Of a stretch of DNA of 35,977 bases, positions 18,202 through 27,641 are shown piece after piece. The stretch lies in assembly GCA_934718785.1 (NCBI GenBank), contig CAKVAF010000018.1, forward strand, positions 1-35,977, given 5' to 3'. Under the pieces are notes generated by a model. That model did not search any database. It saw only the letters and a program-made list of their open reading frames with translations, and was not told the origin of the DNA. A program made the translations under genes and the position numbers. How positions within the stretch are numbered: the first letter of the stretch is position 1; the number at the start of each line of letters is the position of its first letter. The stretch comes from an uncultured Campylobacter sp. Lineage in GTDB: Bacteria; Campylobacterota; Campylobacteria; Campylobacterales; Campylobacteraceae.

Positions 18202-19076
18202 AAAAAAGTGATTTTTTATATCTTAGTGCTTATTATATGCTTTATATCTATAGTGTTTTTATGCCTGATTTTGTGCTTAAAAAAACGGCTCAAATCGTAG
18301 CTTTCATCGTCTTTAAGCTCAATCACAAGCACAGAAAAATCATTGACATAAATCTTAAAATTTGTTTTCCTTCACTGAGTGAAAAAGAGCGTGAAAAAAC
18401 TGCTTTAAAAATCTATGAAAATTTCGCTGAATTTGGCATTGATTTTATCAAATTCAAGCGCTATAAAAAAGAAAAAATTTTAGAAAAAATCAGCGTTGAA
18501 AATGAAAAAGAATTCGAAGAAATTCTAAAAAGCAAAAGAGCTTTAATCATCACCACAGCACACTTTGGCAACTGGGAGCTTTTGCCACTTTTTTATGCTT
18601 TAAAATATAAGCCTGTAAGCATTGTGGCTAGGGCTTTAGATAGTAAGATTATGGATAAAATTATCACTCAAAAGCGCGCGCAAAATGATATAGAACTCAT
18701 TGATAAATTTGGAGCCATTCGCAAAATGCTTGCTGCGCTTAAAAATGGGCGTATTTTAGGTATTTTAACCGATCAAGATGCAAGTTTAAATGAAAGTGTG
18801 CGTTTGAAATTTTTTGACAAAGAGCTCAACTGGCTGGCTGGAGCCAGCGTCATAGCCAAAAAAACTGAAGCTTTGTTAATGCCGATGTTTATTTATAAAG
18901 ATGAAACAAATTATAAAATCAAATTTTTTAAAGCCCTTGACAGCAGAGATTTCAGCAAAGAAGAACTTTGTGCTTATCAGGCAAAATGCTGTGAAGAGAT
19001 GATAAAAGAGTGTCCTAGTCAATATTTTTTCTTTCATAAAAGATTTAAAAGCTTTGATGAAAAGATTTATAATTAA
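18198..19076 (+). CDS. waaM: WaaM/HtrB, lipid A late acyltransferase
   Basis: This 292-residue LABLAT-family acyltransferase adds a secondary acyl chain to lipid A. The catalytic H-x4-E motif is visible in TTAHFGNWELL (His122, Glu127). The acceptor-side block LTDQDASLNESVRLKFFDKE is near 193-212, and GASVIAKKTEALLMPMF follows. An N-terminal membrane anchor lies around residues 8-38. It starts inside the waaC stop (ATGA overlap), so the two are coupled. In C. jejuni the LOS outer-core transferase genes follow waaM. Here transcription runs into a 268-bp gap and then iscS, so the rest of the LOS genes must be elsewhere. Confidence 0.92.
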   Translation: MKKSDFLYLSAYYMLYIYSVFMPDFVLKKTAQIVAFIVFKLNHKHRKIIDINLKICFPSLSEKEREKTALKIYENFAEFGIDFIKFKRYKKEKILEKISVENEKEFEEILKSKRALIITTAHFGNWELLPLFYALKYKPVSIVARALDSKIMDKIITQKRAQNDIELIDKFGAIRKMLAALKNGRILGILTDQDASLNESVRLKFFDKELNWLAGASVIAKKTEALLMPMFIYKDETNYKIKFFKALDSRDFSKEELCAYQAKCCEEMIKECPSQYFFFHKRFKSFDEKIYN

Positions 19077-19338
19077 AAGTCTTAAAACTAAAATTTGCTT
19101 CTTAAAGTATCAAAATTTAACAATTTTTGAATTTTAATCTATTTTTTATCCTTTTTTAATTTTTCTTTTAGAATTTTAGTGTTATCATTTTTTAAAAATT
19201 TAAAGAGATAAAATAAATCTCATATGATTTTTAGATATTGATAAATATTTGCAAAACCTTGCTTTTTGTAGCGCGGCGGGCAGGATTTAAATTTATCAAA
19301 ATTTAAAAAATCAAAGTTTTAAGAAATTTTAAGGATAA

Positions 19339-20526
<1,188 letters not shown>

Positions 20527-20535
20527 GGAGAAATC

Positions 20536-21507
20536 ATGGGAAAAAATAACTTAATCGGCGGTTCGATCTGGGATGAATACTCACAAAAGGTGCAAGATAG
20601 AATGAACGCCCCACGTCATATGGGCGAATTCAGCGAAGAAGATGCGAAAAGAACAGGCACGAAGCTCATCGTCGCGGACTTTGGGGCGGAAAGTTGCGGG
20701 GATGCGGTAAGGCTTTACTGGCTTGTCGATGAAGCCACAGACACGATAAAAGATGCGAAATTTAAGAGCTTTGGCTGTGGTACTGCTATCGCAAGTAGCG
20801 ATACAATGGTTGATTTGTGCATAGGTAAAAAAGTCGAAGAAGCGGTAAAAATCACAAATTTAGATGTGGAATTTGCCATGCGCGACAACGCCGACACGCC
20901 TGCTGTGCCACCTCAAAAAATGCATTGCTCGGTCATGGCTTATGATGTGATAAAGCAGGCTGCAGCGCAGTATATGGGCATATCGCCTGAGGATTTTGAA
21001 GATCAAATCATCGTTTGTGAGTGCGCGCGCGTGAGCCTTGGCACGATTAAAGAAGTCATTCGCCTAAATGATTTGCACACCGTTGAAGAAATCACACAAT
21101 ACACCAAAGCAGGAGCCTTTTGCAAATCCTGTATCAAGCCAGGTGGTCATGAAAAGCGCGATTATTATCTCGTCGACATTTTAGCCGAAGTGCGCGCAGA
21201 AATGGACAAAGAAAGGCTCAAACAAATCAGCAAGCCTGATTTAGCATTTGAAGAAATGACGACGATAAGGCAACTCAAAGCCATCGAAAGCGTGCTAGAT
21301 GCTGAAGTGCGCGCAATGCTACAAAGTGATGGCGGGGATATGGAAGTCATTGATATACAAAAAAGTGATGAAGGCTTTGTCGATGTGTATATCCGCTATC
21401 TTGGGGCTTGCAGTGGGTGCTCAAGTGGAAGTGGGGCAACTCTTTTTGCCATAGAAAATATTTTACAAGAAGAACTCAGCCCAAAAATCCGCGTCATGCC
21501 GGTGTGA
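20536..21507 (+). CDS. nifU: NifU, three-domain Fe-S cluster scaffold
   Basis: This 323-residue protein has the full NifU layout. The IscU-like domain (about 8-135) carries its three cysteines in FGAESCGDAVRL, FGCGTAIASSDTMVDL and MHCSVMAYDV. The central BFD-type [2Fe-2S] domain (about 150-200) contains CECARVSLGTI and CKSCIKPGG. The Nfu-type C-terminal domain (about 240-323) carries the CxxC motif in ACSGCSSGSG. It works with IscS immediately upstream. The ribosome site is AAGGAG. Its last 141 bp are duplicated about 7 kb away (28518-28658), which is unusual for a housekeeping gene. Confidence 0.97.
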   Translation: MGKNNLIGGSIWDEYSQKVQDRMNAPRHMGEFSEEDAKRTGTKLIVADFGAESCGDAVRLYWLVDEATDTIKDAKFKSFGCGTAIASSDTMVDLCIGKKVEEAVKITNLDVEFAMRDNADTPAVPPQKMHCSVMAYDVIKQAAAQYMGISPEDFEDQIIVCECARVSLGTIKEVIRLNDLHTVEEITQYTKAGAFCKSCIKPGGHEKRDYYLVDILAEVRAEMDKERLKQISKPDLAFEEMTTIRQLKAIESVLDAEVRAMLQSDGGDMEVIDIQKSDEGFVDVYIRYLGACSGCSSGSGATLFAIENILQEELSPKIRVMPV

Positions 21508-21542
21508 AGCGCTTTTGATCCTATAAGGCGCTTGGGAAAATT

Positions 21543-21632
21543 ATGGGCTTTATCCGCGTGAATTTAAGCTTTAGTGAGCTGGCGCCTTTTGTCAAAAAAG
21601 AAAGCGCTTTAGCGTATTTGTTTGAAAAATGA
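21543..21632 (+). CDS. Possible 29-residue ORF after nifU
   Basis: An ATG with GGGAAAA about 5 bp upstream opens a 29-codon frame (MGFIRVNLSFSELAPFVKK to LAYLFEK). I do not recognise it. It could be a short gene, the remnant of a longer one, or chance. Its stop touches the left arm of the hairpin at 21631. Confidence 0.2.
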   Translation: MGFIRVNLSFSELAPFVKKESALAYLFEK

Positions 21633-21653
21633 TTTGCCCAAATTAGGCAAATC
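21631..21653 (-). terminator. Rho-independent terminator for the minus-strand catabolic operon
   Basis: GATTTGCC (21631-21638) and GGCAAATC (21646-21653) form a perfect 8-bp stem with a 7-base loop. Read on the minus strand, it lies 4 bp after the mmgE stop and is followed by ATTTTTC, which fits an intrinsic terminator for the ridA-to-mmgE operon. On the plus strand no T-run follows. Confidence 0.65.
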
Positions 21654-21657
21654 AAAT

Positions 21658-22996
21658 TTATAAAAAGCTTGTTTGCTTTTCTAGGCTTAAAATTTGTTCT
21701 AAAAGTGCTTTAGCTTCGCTTTCTTTAAGGGCGAGATTGGCATTGTTTAAAAATTTTTGCTCAAGCTCAGCAAAGCTCAAAGGCTTGTCAAAATTGCCTT
21801 TGTTAATATCCACATCCACATTAAAGCCACCGCCCTTTACAAGCTCTACTTTAATGTGCCCCGGAAAATACTTTGGAAAGCCCTTGGAAGCTCTTTTTTC
21901 ATAAGTGATTTTTTTGGCAAACTCAAGCACCTCAGCGCGTGTTAAGTTCTCTAAAGACTTTAAAGAAATAAAGCCATCACAAAAGGCTAAAGCCATTAAA
22001 AAAGGCATTGAAAATTTCGCTTCATAAGCACTTTTTGGACTGTATTTTGCCTTTATAGGATCGCAGATAAAGCCGCTTGGCACTTCATCGACAAAGCAAT
22101 GAATGTTTTTAATCTCATCTGCTTTTAAGCCCTTTTGGCGCAAAATCAAAGCACATTCAATGAGTCCGTGCGCAAAATGACAGCAAGGATAAGGCTTTAT
22201 AGACACTTGCAAAACTTGCCAAATTTCATTTAAGCCCTTTACAAGATCGCTTTTATCGCATTCACTTTCTATACCCAGGCATTTAAAGATATTATCCCTG
22301 CCCTCAAATATACTTAAAGGAGACTTTAAGCCTGATTTAGCAAAATTTGCTATATAAATAGCGTTTTTAAGGGCGTTTGCTACGTGAAGCACTTTTGAGC
22401 TAGAGCCATTGCTTAAAAACTCATTTACCCCGCTTGCAAAAGAGCCCGCAAAGCCCAGAGCATTAATCGTTTGCTCTTTATTTAAATCAAGCAGCACGCA
22501 AGCAGCCGCTGTAGCAGCAAACACTCCAGCGATAGCTGTGGTGTGAAAGCCCCTTTTATGAAAGCTTCCCTTGCTTGCTATGCCTACTCTAGCTCCTATT
22601 TCCCAGCCTGCAATGAAAGCTTTAAGCACTTTTTCGCCGCTTTTACTGACGCTAAAACCAAAACTCAAGCAAAGAGGCGTTAAAATGGCACTTGCGTGCA
22701 AAATCGCTTCTGTGTGCGTGTCGTCAAAATCTAGGTTGTGCGCCGCAATAGCATTACACATCGCGGCTAAATCAGCTCTTAAGCTCTCATTTTGTCCCCA
22801 AATCGCAGTATCGCCCGCAGAACTTGGCATACATTTAAGAGCTTGCACGCTTTGTTTCACGCTTTTTTGCTCATTTGCTGCTAAGGCTGTGAAAGCTATC
22901 AAGCATAAGTTCTTTTGCCCTTTGCTTGACATTTTGAGGGATTTTTTCAAAGTCTAGCTCTGTGATAAAATTAGCCAAAATTTCACTATAAAACAT
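21658..22996 (-). pseudogene. MmgE/PrpD-family protein, frameshifted near its N-terminus
   Basis: The natural start is the ATG at 22996, preceded by AAAGGAAA. It reads MFYSEILANFITELDFEKIP, then QNVKQRAKELMLDSF, the classic MmgE/PrpD opening. After LDSF the frame breaks near 22897-22905 and stops soon after at AAATGA. The family sequence resumes in another frame as TALAANEQKSVKQ and runs intact to 21658 (HNLDFDDTH, GFAGSFASGVNEFLSNGSSS, IKPYPCCHFAHGL, EGRDNIFKCLG). Loss of two bases (expected LDSFGTALAAN) would explain it. A prediction starting at TTG 22950 makes a spurious 17-residue leader. MmgE/PrpD enzymes include 2-methylcitrate dehydratase, cis-aconitate decarboxylase and iminodisuccinate epimerase. 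I recall the C. jejuni 11168 counterpart (Cj1395) also being a pseudogene. Confidence 0.82.
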
Positions 22997-23108
22997 TAAA
23001 TTTCCTTTATTAATGAGTTAAATTTATACATTTTTAAATTACAAGCACGCTCAGCGCAACTTGCTTATAGAGTTTTTAGCTCGCTAAATTTAACTCATTT
23101 TTGATAAA

Positions 23109-24479
23109 TCATTTTTTAAAAATCGCTGCGTTTTTGATTTTTAACAAAAACTCATCGACAAGCTTTGGAGCATATCCTACGTAAGTTGTGGCATCTAAAA
23201 GAGCGTTGATATTTTTTTCATTAAGCACCTTTGAAACTCTTTTATCCGCCATTAAAACTTCTTTAAAAGTTTTGTGCTTTTCAATGCCTGTCATAGCGCA
23301 TTCATAAACGATTTCGTGAGCGTGTTGTTTGCCATAAACTTCGCTTAAAGCAAACATCACGCGCTCAGCCAGCACAAAACCGCCTAAGGTGTCTAAATTT
23401 TTAAGCATTTTATCCTTTTTCACTTCTAAGCCACTGAGTGCAAATTTCATATTTTCAAGCACAACCGAGAGCATTAAAAACATCTCAGGCAAAAGCTTCC
23501 ACTCCATTTTCCACACCTGGCCGTCTCTTTCGTGCTCGTGCCTTTCTATGTCGCTGATGATGGCTAAATTTGCTTTAAAAGCATTACTCACAGTTACAGC
23601 ATTTTCACTTACGGCTGGATTTCTTTTATGTGGCATGGTAGAACTGCCCACTTGTCCTTTGCCAAAAGGCTCGGCAAGCTCGTCGATTTCATTGTGCGAA
23701 AGTATTAAAATTTGATGAGCGATTTTGTTAAAAGTCGCATTAATATTACCCAAAACAAAGCCAAGTTCTATAAATCTATCGCGCGCTGGCTGCCAAGAAA
23801 TCGTAGGCACATTAAGAGCTAAATGCTCTAAAGTAAGCCTTTCTACTTCATTAGCCTTATCGCTTAAGCTTGCTTTTGTTCCCACAGCCCCTACAATGCT
23901 GCCCACATAAAGCCTACTTTCAAGCTCTAAAAGCCTATCATAATGACGCACAAGCTCATCAAGCCAAATGCTAACTTTGTGTCCAAAAGTGATAGGCAAG
24001 GCTTGAAGCGAGAGTGTGCGTCCCATCATCGGCGTATTTTTATGTGCTTTTGCAAGGCTTTGAAGCGCTTTTGCGATGTCTTTTAAATCCTGCTTGATAA
24101 GCTTAAGTCCTTCTCTAAACTGCAAAACAAGCCCTGTATCGATGATATCTTGCGTGGTTACTCCAAAATGCACAAACTCGCCCAAATCATTATCACAAGC
24201 CTTTTCAAGCCCGCGCACAGTAGGCACTAAAGGATGCTTTGTCTTTTTAAACTCAGCAAAGATAAAGTCCATATCTATAAATTTAAAATGTGCCTTTTTT
24301 ACTATCTCATCGGCTGCTTTTTTAGGGATAATGCCAAGCTTTGCTTGAGCCTTAGCTAAAGCTGCTTCAACATCTAGCCATTTTTGTATGCGGTTTTGCT
24401 CGCAAAAAATTGCGCGCATAGCTTCAGTACTCCAGGAATTTGACAAAAGTCTTTGATCAAATACACTCACACCCATCAT
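23109..24479 (-). CDS. Fumarase/adenylosuccinate lyase superfamily lyase (PurB/PcaB-like paralogue)
   Basis: This 456-residue homotetrameric-type lyase would cleave a C-N or C-S bond in a succinyl-linked substrate to release fumarate. Conserved parts are HFGVTTQDIIDTGLVLQ (about 105-121), MGRTLSLQALPITFGHKV (about 152-169) and the mobile catalytic loop GSSTMPHKRNP (about 279-289) with its serines. C-terminal domain features fit the PurB/carboxymuconate cycloisomerase branch. The true purine-pathway purB is expected elsewhere in the genome. It sits between metC-like and mmgE in one operon, with an AAAGGATAA ribosome site that includes the upstream stop. The order matches C. jejuni Cj1394. The exact substrate is unknown; "adenylosuccinate lyase" should not be taken literally. 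Confidence 0.88.
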   Translation of the reverse strand: MMGVSVFDQRLLSNSWSTEAMRAIFCEQNRIQKWLDVEAALAKAQAKLGIIPKKAADEIVKKAHFKFIDMDFIFAEFKKTKHPLVPTVRGLEKACDNDLGEFVHFGVTTQDIIDTGLVLQFREGLKLIKQDLKDIAKALQSLAKAHKNTPMMGRTLSLQALPITFGHKVSIWLDELVRHYDRLLELESRLYVGSIVGAVGTKASLSDKANEVERLTLEHLALNVPTISWQPARDRFIELGFVLGNINATFNKIAHQILILSHNEIDELAEPFGKGQVGSSTMPHKRNPAVSENAVTVSNAFKANLAIISDIERHEHERDGQVWKMEWKLLPEMFLMLSVVLENMKFALSGLEVKKDKMLKNLDTLGGFVLAERVMFALSEVYGKQHAHEIVYECAMTGIEKHKTFKEVLMADKRVSKVLNEKNINALLDATTYVGYAPKLVDEFLLKIKNAAIFKK

Positions 24480-25649
24480 TTATCCTTTAAATTTAATCTT
24501 ATCAAAAGATTGTTTTAAATCAGCCTTTAAATCATCTACGCATTCAAGCCCTATGTGAAAGCGAACGAAAGGTCCGCGCTTACTCCAATCAGTTACCGTT
24601 CTTGGTGGCGTGGTTAAAGTGGCTAAACTCTCATACCCACCCCAGCTAGCGCCTATGCTAAAAATCTCTAAATCATCTGTAAATTTAGCCGCCATTTCCT
24701 TAGTGATACCCTCGCTAAATTCAATAGTTACCATACCATTTGCACCTAAATGATCGCGTGCGAAAATATCGTGGTTTGGATGGCTTTGAAGATTTGGATA
24801 AAATATCGTTTTTACTTCCTTGCGTGTTTTTAAAAACTCCACAATTTCATCAGCGCTTTTTTCGTGCGCTCTCATACGAATATCTAAAGTTCTCATACCA
24901 CGAAGCACAAGATAAACATCATCAGGGCTTGTTGTGTAGCCTAGGGCTTCTGGGATTTTATCAAAATTTTTCCACTCTTTTTCATTGACAGCCACAATGC
25001 CCATAGTTACATCACTATGTCCGCTTAAATACTTTGTCGCAGCGATAACTGAAATATCCACGCCAAGTTTTAAAGGATTTAAAAAATACCCGCTTGAATA
25101 AGTATTATCAATAGCCACAGGGATATTATGAGCGTGAGCGATTTTGCAAAGCTTTGGTAAATCAATGATTTCATAAAGAATTGAGCCCGGACTTTCACAT
25201 AAAATAAGCTTAGTATTTGGCTTAATTTTACTTTCAACATCGCTTGCATCTGCTTTTAAAAAATCAATCTCAACGCCCATTTTTTGCAAAAAAAGCTCAC
25301 AAATCGTTCTTACAGGCCCATAAATGGCATCTGTGATTAAAAAATGCGCATCCTTACTCGCATAGTTTAAAAGCACTAAAGCAAGAGCTGCAAGCCCTGT
25401 AGGAAGAAGCTGGGCTCTGTGAGCGCCCTCTAGCTCGCAAACAAGCTTTTCAAGCTCGAAATTTGTAGTCGTGCCGCGCGCACCATAGCTTAAAACACGC
25501 TCAGTTTTTCTAAGCTCTCTATACTTTTGCCAAGTGGCATGGTCTTTAAAAAGTATGGTTGAAGCGCGCATGATGCTTGGGTTTACCGCCCTTACTTCAA
25601 GGCTTTGATCGCCTCTTGCGCAGTGAATGAGTTTAGTTTTATTTTTCAT
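24480..25649 (-). CDS. metC: Cystathionine beta-lyase-like PLP enzyme (MetC family)
   Basis: This 389-residue Cys/Met-metabolism PLP enzyme would cleave thioether amino acids such as cystathionine by beta-elimination, giving a thiol and 2-aminoacrylate, which becomes pyruvate plus ammonia. Seen are VLSYGARGTTTNFELEKLV (phosphate-binding tyrosine and arginine region), LPTGLAALALVL, DNTYSSGYFLNPL, the PLP lysine in AATKYLSGHSD (near 206), and SIGASWGGYESL, which is typical of MetC. The ATG has AAAGGA upstream. It is flanked by the dcuC-like gene (20 bp away) and the lyase (directly adjoining). Neighbouring RidA would hydrolyse the enamine product. C. jejuni has related genes at Cj1392/1393. Confidence 0.9.
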   Translation of the reverse strand: MKNKTKLIHCARGDQSLEVRAVNPSIMRASTILFKDHATWQKYRELRKTERVLSYGARGTTTNFELEKLVCELEGAHRAQLLPTGLAALALVLLNYASKDAHFLITDAIYGPVRTICELFLQKMGVEIDFLKADASDVESKIKPNTKLILCESPGSILYEIIDLPKLCKIAHAHNIPVAIDNTYSSGYFLNPLKLGVDISVIAATKYLSGHSDVTMGIVAVNEKEWKNFDKIPEALGYTTSPDDVYLVLRGMRTLDIRMRAHEKSADEIVEFLKTRKEVKTIFYPNLQSHPNHDIFARDHLGANGMVTIEFSEGITKEMAAKFTDDLEIFSIGASWGGYESLATLTTPPRTVTDWSKRGPFVRFHIGLECVDDLKADLKQSFDKIKFKG

Positions 25650-25669
25650 TTTTTATCCTTTTTATAAAT

Positions 25670-27118
25670 TTATAAGTAAATGTAAGTCATTATAATATTG
25701 ACAACAACAGCTGTGAGCATAGGAATGGCCGTTCTTTTAATCACTTGCAAAGGATTGACCTTTGCCATTGTCGAAATGGCTAAAATCGCTGGAGCGATAG
25801 GACTGACACAACGTCCAAAGCCTGTCATGATTTGAATGGGTGCTATCATTATAATCGTTTCAACGCCAAAAGATTTTGCAATATTAGGAATGAGTGGGGC
25901 AAAGCTAAAAAAGGCTGCATTGCCTGAGCCCATTAAAAACGCACACACCGCAAGCAAAATCGAAACAAAGCTAATGATAGCAAGCACGCCAAAGCCCGCA
26001 CTTTGAGCCGAAGAAATCAAAGTATCCACAAAGCCCACGCTTAAAAGCCCATTTGCAAACACCTGTCCGCACACAATCAAAGAAACCGTAATGACAAACA
26101 AATGCCCCATTCCCTTAAAGAAAATCATAATGGAATTGAGCGTTTCAACCACGCTTTTATAACGAATCATTTCAAATAAAATCGCAATAAAAGTGGATAT
26201 AAGCATAGCCACAGGCACATTCATTTTAATAGCCGTGCCCGCACTTGCTTTAACTTCTTCAGGCGTATAAATGCCCACAGCCACAAGCAAAGAATCTAAA
26301 ACCGAGCTAAAGCCAAGGATAAGCACAAGGGGAATGACGGGCAAAATAGCATAAATCATCGGCGGCATTTTCACCTCTTTTTTATCATTTGAGGCAAGCT
26401 CTTCTTCAACTTGCGCAGCGTCAAATTTAAAGCCTTCTTTTTTGTCAAAGAATTTATTACTAAAATAAAGCGCAAAAGCCACGGCTATGATGATAGGGAT
26501 AGTCGTAGGCAGTTGATAATTGACAAAATAGATGGCCGGATCAATATTTGCCACCTTTGAAGCCATAATTACATTGCCTGAGCCTGGTCCGTGATCGATA
26601 TATTGACAAATGGCAATCACGCTTAAAGCAGAAAGCTTAGAAACGCCCGTGCGAACTAAAATAGGATACATCGTAACCATAAGCAAAAGCCCAAGCCCAG
26701 CGTGTGAGGGGATGAAAAGCACTAAAAACTGCACGATAAAATAAGCCACGATAAGCAAGGCAAGGGGCGATTTCACCGCTTTTAAAGGCTTTTCAAAGAC
26801 CTTAAAAAGCGCCCAGCTCGCACCCACATGATCCATATAAGCAGAAAAGCCTGCTATACACATTAAAGTTAAACCAAGCCCTGCTAATGTGCTTGACATC
26901 GTCGAATTGACAACTTGAAAAATATCAAAAAAGCCTAAATTTAAAGAGCCTTTTTCTAAAATATGATGAAAACCGCTGACATTAAAAAAGTTAAAAACCC
27001 CAGCGATACTCAAAAGCAAAAGCCCACTTAAAAGCAAAGCCATATGTGCGTTTATCTTTTTATAAAGCATAAACACGAGTAAAGCAATGCTACAAAGGGC
27101 AAAAATAATACCTAACAT
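25670..27118 (-). CDS. DcuC-family C4-dicarboxylate carrier
   Basis: This 482-residue inner-membrane carrier has about 12 hydrophobic segments and no signal peptide. The DcuC pattern includes GLGLTLMCIAGFSAYMDHVG, FIPSHAGLGLLLMVTMYPIL, YIDHGPGSGNVIMAS and the C-terminal GFGRCVSPIAPAILA. DcuC proteins exchange fumarate, succinate or aspartate. A soluble loop at about 225-250 is charged (EEELASNDKKE). Translation starts 3 bp after the ridA stop with AAAGGATAA inside the ridA end, so it is coupled. In C. jejuni NCTC 11168 I recall the equivalent (Cj1389) being a pseudogene; here it is open throughout. Substrate specificity within the family is not readable. Confidence 0.88.
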   Translation of the reverse strand: MLGIIFALCSIALLVFMLYKKINAHMALLLSGLLLLSIAGVFNFFNVSGFHHILEKGSLNLGFFDIFQVVNSTMSSTLAGLGLTLMCIAGFSAYMDHVGASWALFKVFEKPLKAVKSPLALLIVAYFIVQFLVLFIPSHAGLGLLLMVTMYPILVRTGVSKLSALSVIAICQYIDHGPGSGNVIMASKVANIDPAIYFVNYQLPTTIPIIIAVAFALYFSNKFFDKKEGFKFDAAQVEEELASNDKKEVKMPPMIYAILPVIPLVLILGFSSVLDSLLVAVGIYTPEEVKASAGTAIKMNVPVAMLISTFIAILFEMIRYKSVVETLNSIMIFFKGMGHLFVITVSLIVCGQVFANGLLSVGFVDTLISSAQSAGFGVLAIISFVSILLAVCAFLMGSGNAAFFSFAPLIPNIAKSFGVETIIMIAPIQIMTGFGRCVSPIAPAILAISTMAKVNPLQVIKRTAIPMLTAVVVNIIMTYIYL

Positions 27119-27121
27119 AGC

Positions 27122-27487
27122 TTATCCTTTAACGCTTGCGATGATTTCAATCTCCACTTTCGCACCCTTTGGCAAGTCCTTGACCGCAAAAGCAGAGCGC
27201 GCCGGGAAAGGCTGAGCAAAAAAAGTCGCATAGACTTCGTTAAACGCCGCAAAATCGTTAATATCAGCCAAAAAACAAGTCGTTTTAAGCACCGAGCTAA
27301 AACTGAGGCCATTTTCTTCTAAAATGCCTTTGATATTGTTAAGGACTTGCTTAGTTTGAGCTTTAATGTCGCTGCTTTCAATCTCGCCTGAGCTTGGATT
27401 AATAGGCAGTTGCCCTGAAGCAAATAAAAGGCCATTTGACTCGCGGTAAGCCGAGTATGGACCGATGGCTTTTGGATAGTTTGACAT
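27122..27487 (-). CDS. ridA: RidA-family enamine/imine deaminase
   Basis: I set the start at the ATG at 27487, with AAGGAGA 5-6 bp upstream, giving 121 residues, the normal YjgF/YER057c/UK114 length. A longer frame to 27619 is spurious. Seen are the N-terminal substrate motif KAIGPYSAYRESNGLLFASGQLPINP, the catalytic-arginine region PFPARSAFAVKDLPKGAKVEIEI, and the C-terminal IIASVKG. RidA trimers hydrolyse 2-aminoacrylate and related enamines made by PLP lyases, which fits the MetC-like enzyme two genes downstream. It is first in the minus-strand operon and divergent from the PAS/HTH regulator, as are Cj1388 and Cj1387c in C. jejuni. Confidence 0.94.
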   Translation of the reverse strand: MSNYPKAIGPYSAYRESNGLLFASGQLPINPSSGEIESSDIKAQTKQVLNNIKGILEENGLSFSSVLKTTCFLADINDFAAFNEVYATFFAQPFPARSAFAVKDLPKGAKVEIEIIASVKG

Positions 27488-27522
27488 GATGTCTCCTTGT
27501 AAAATAAAATATGAGATTATTT

Positions 27523-27570
27523 TATCACTATAATAATAATTTGTCAATAATTTATTATCATAATAATAAA
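27523..27570. promoter_or_regulatory. Candidate operator region between ridA and its divergent regulator
   Basis: Two direct copies of a TATCA-(0-3 bp)-TAATAATAA element begin at 27523 and 27556, 33 bp apart, which is about three helical turns. They lie in the 154-bp gap between ridA and the regulator, so they could bind the regulator. A TAAAAT box at 27609-27614 is a likely -10 element for the regulator. The region is very AT-rich, so chance repetition is possible. Confidence 0.35.
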
Positions 27571-27641
27571 TTTTTATGAATTTTAATCCTTTTTTAAACA
27601 TTTTTAGATAAAATTTCAAAAACCAAGCACAAAGGCTTCAT

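Noticed and set aside
22571..22957. 128-codon open frame on the plus strand
   Set aside because: It is the antisense shadow of the well-conserved mmgE sequence and has no ribosome site.
27488..27619. 44-residue N-terminal extension of ridA
   Set aside because: The ATG at 27487 has a strong AAGGAGA site and gives the standard RidA start; the extension lies in AT-rich promoter DNA.
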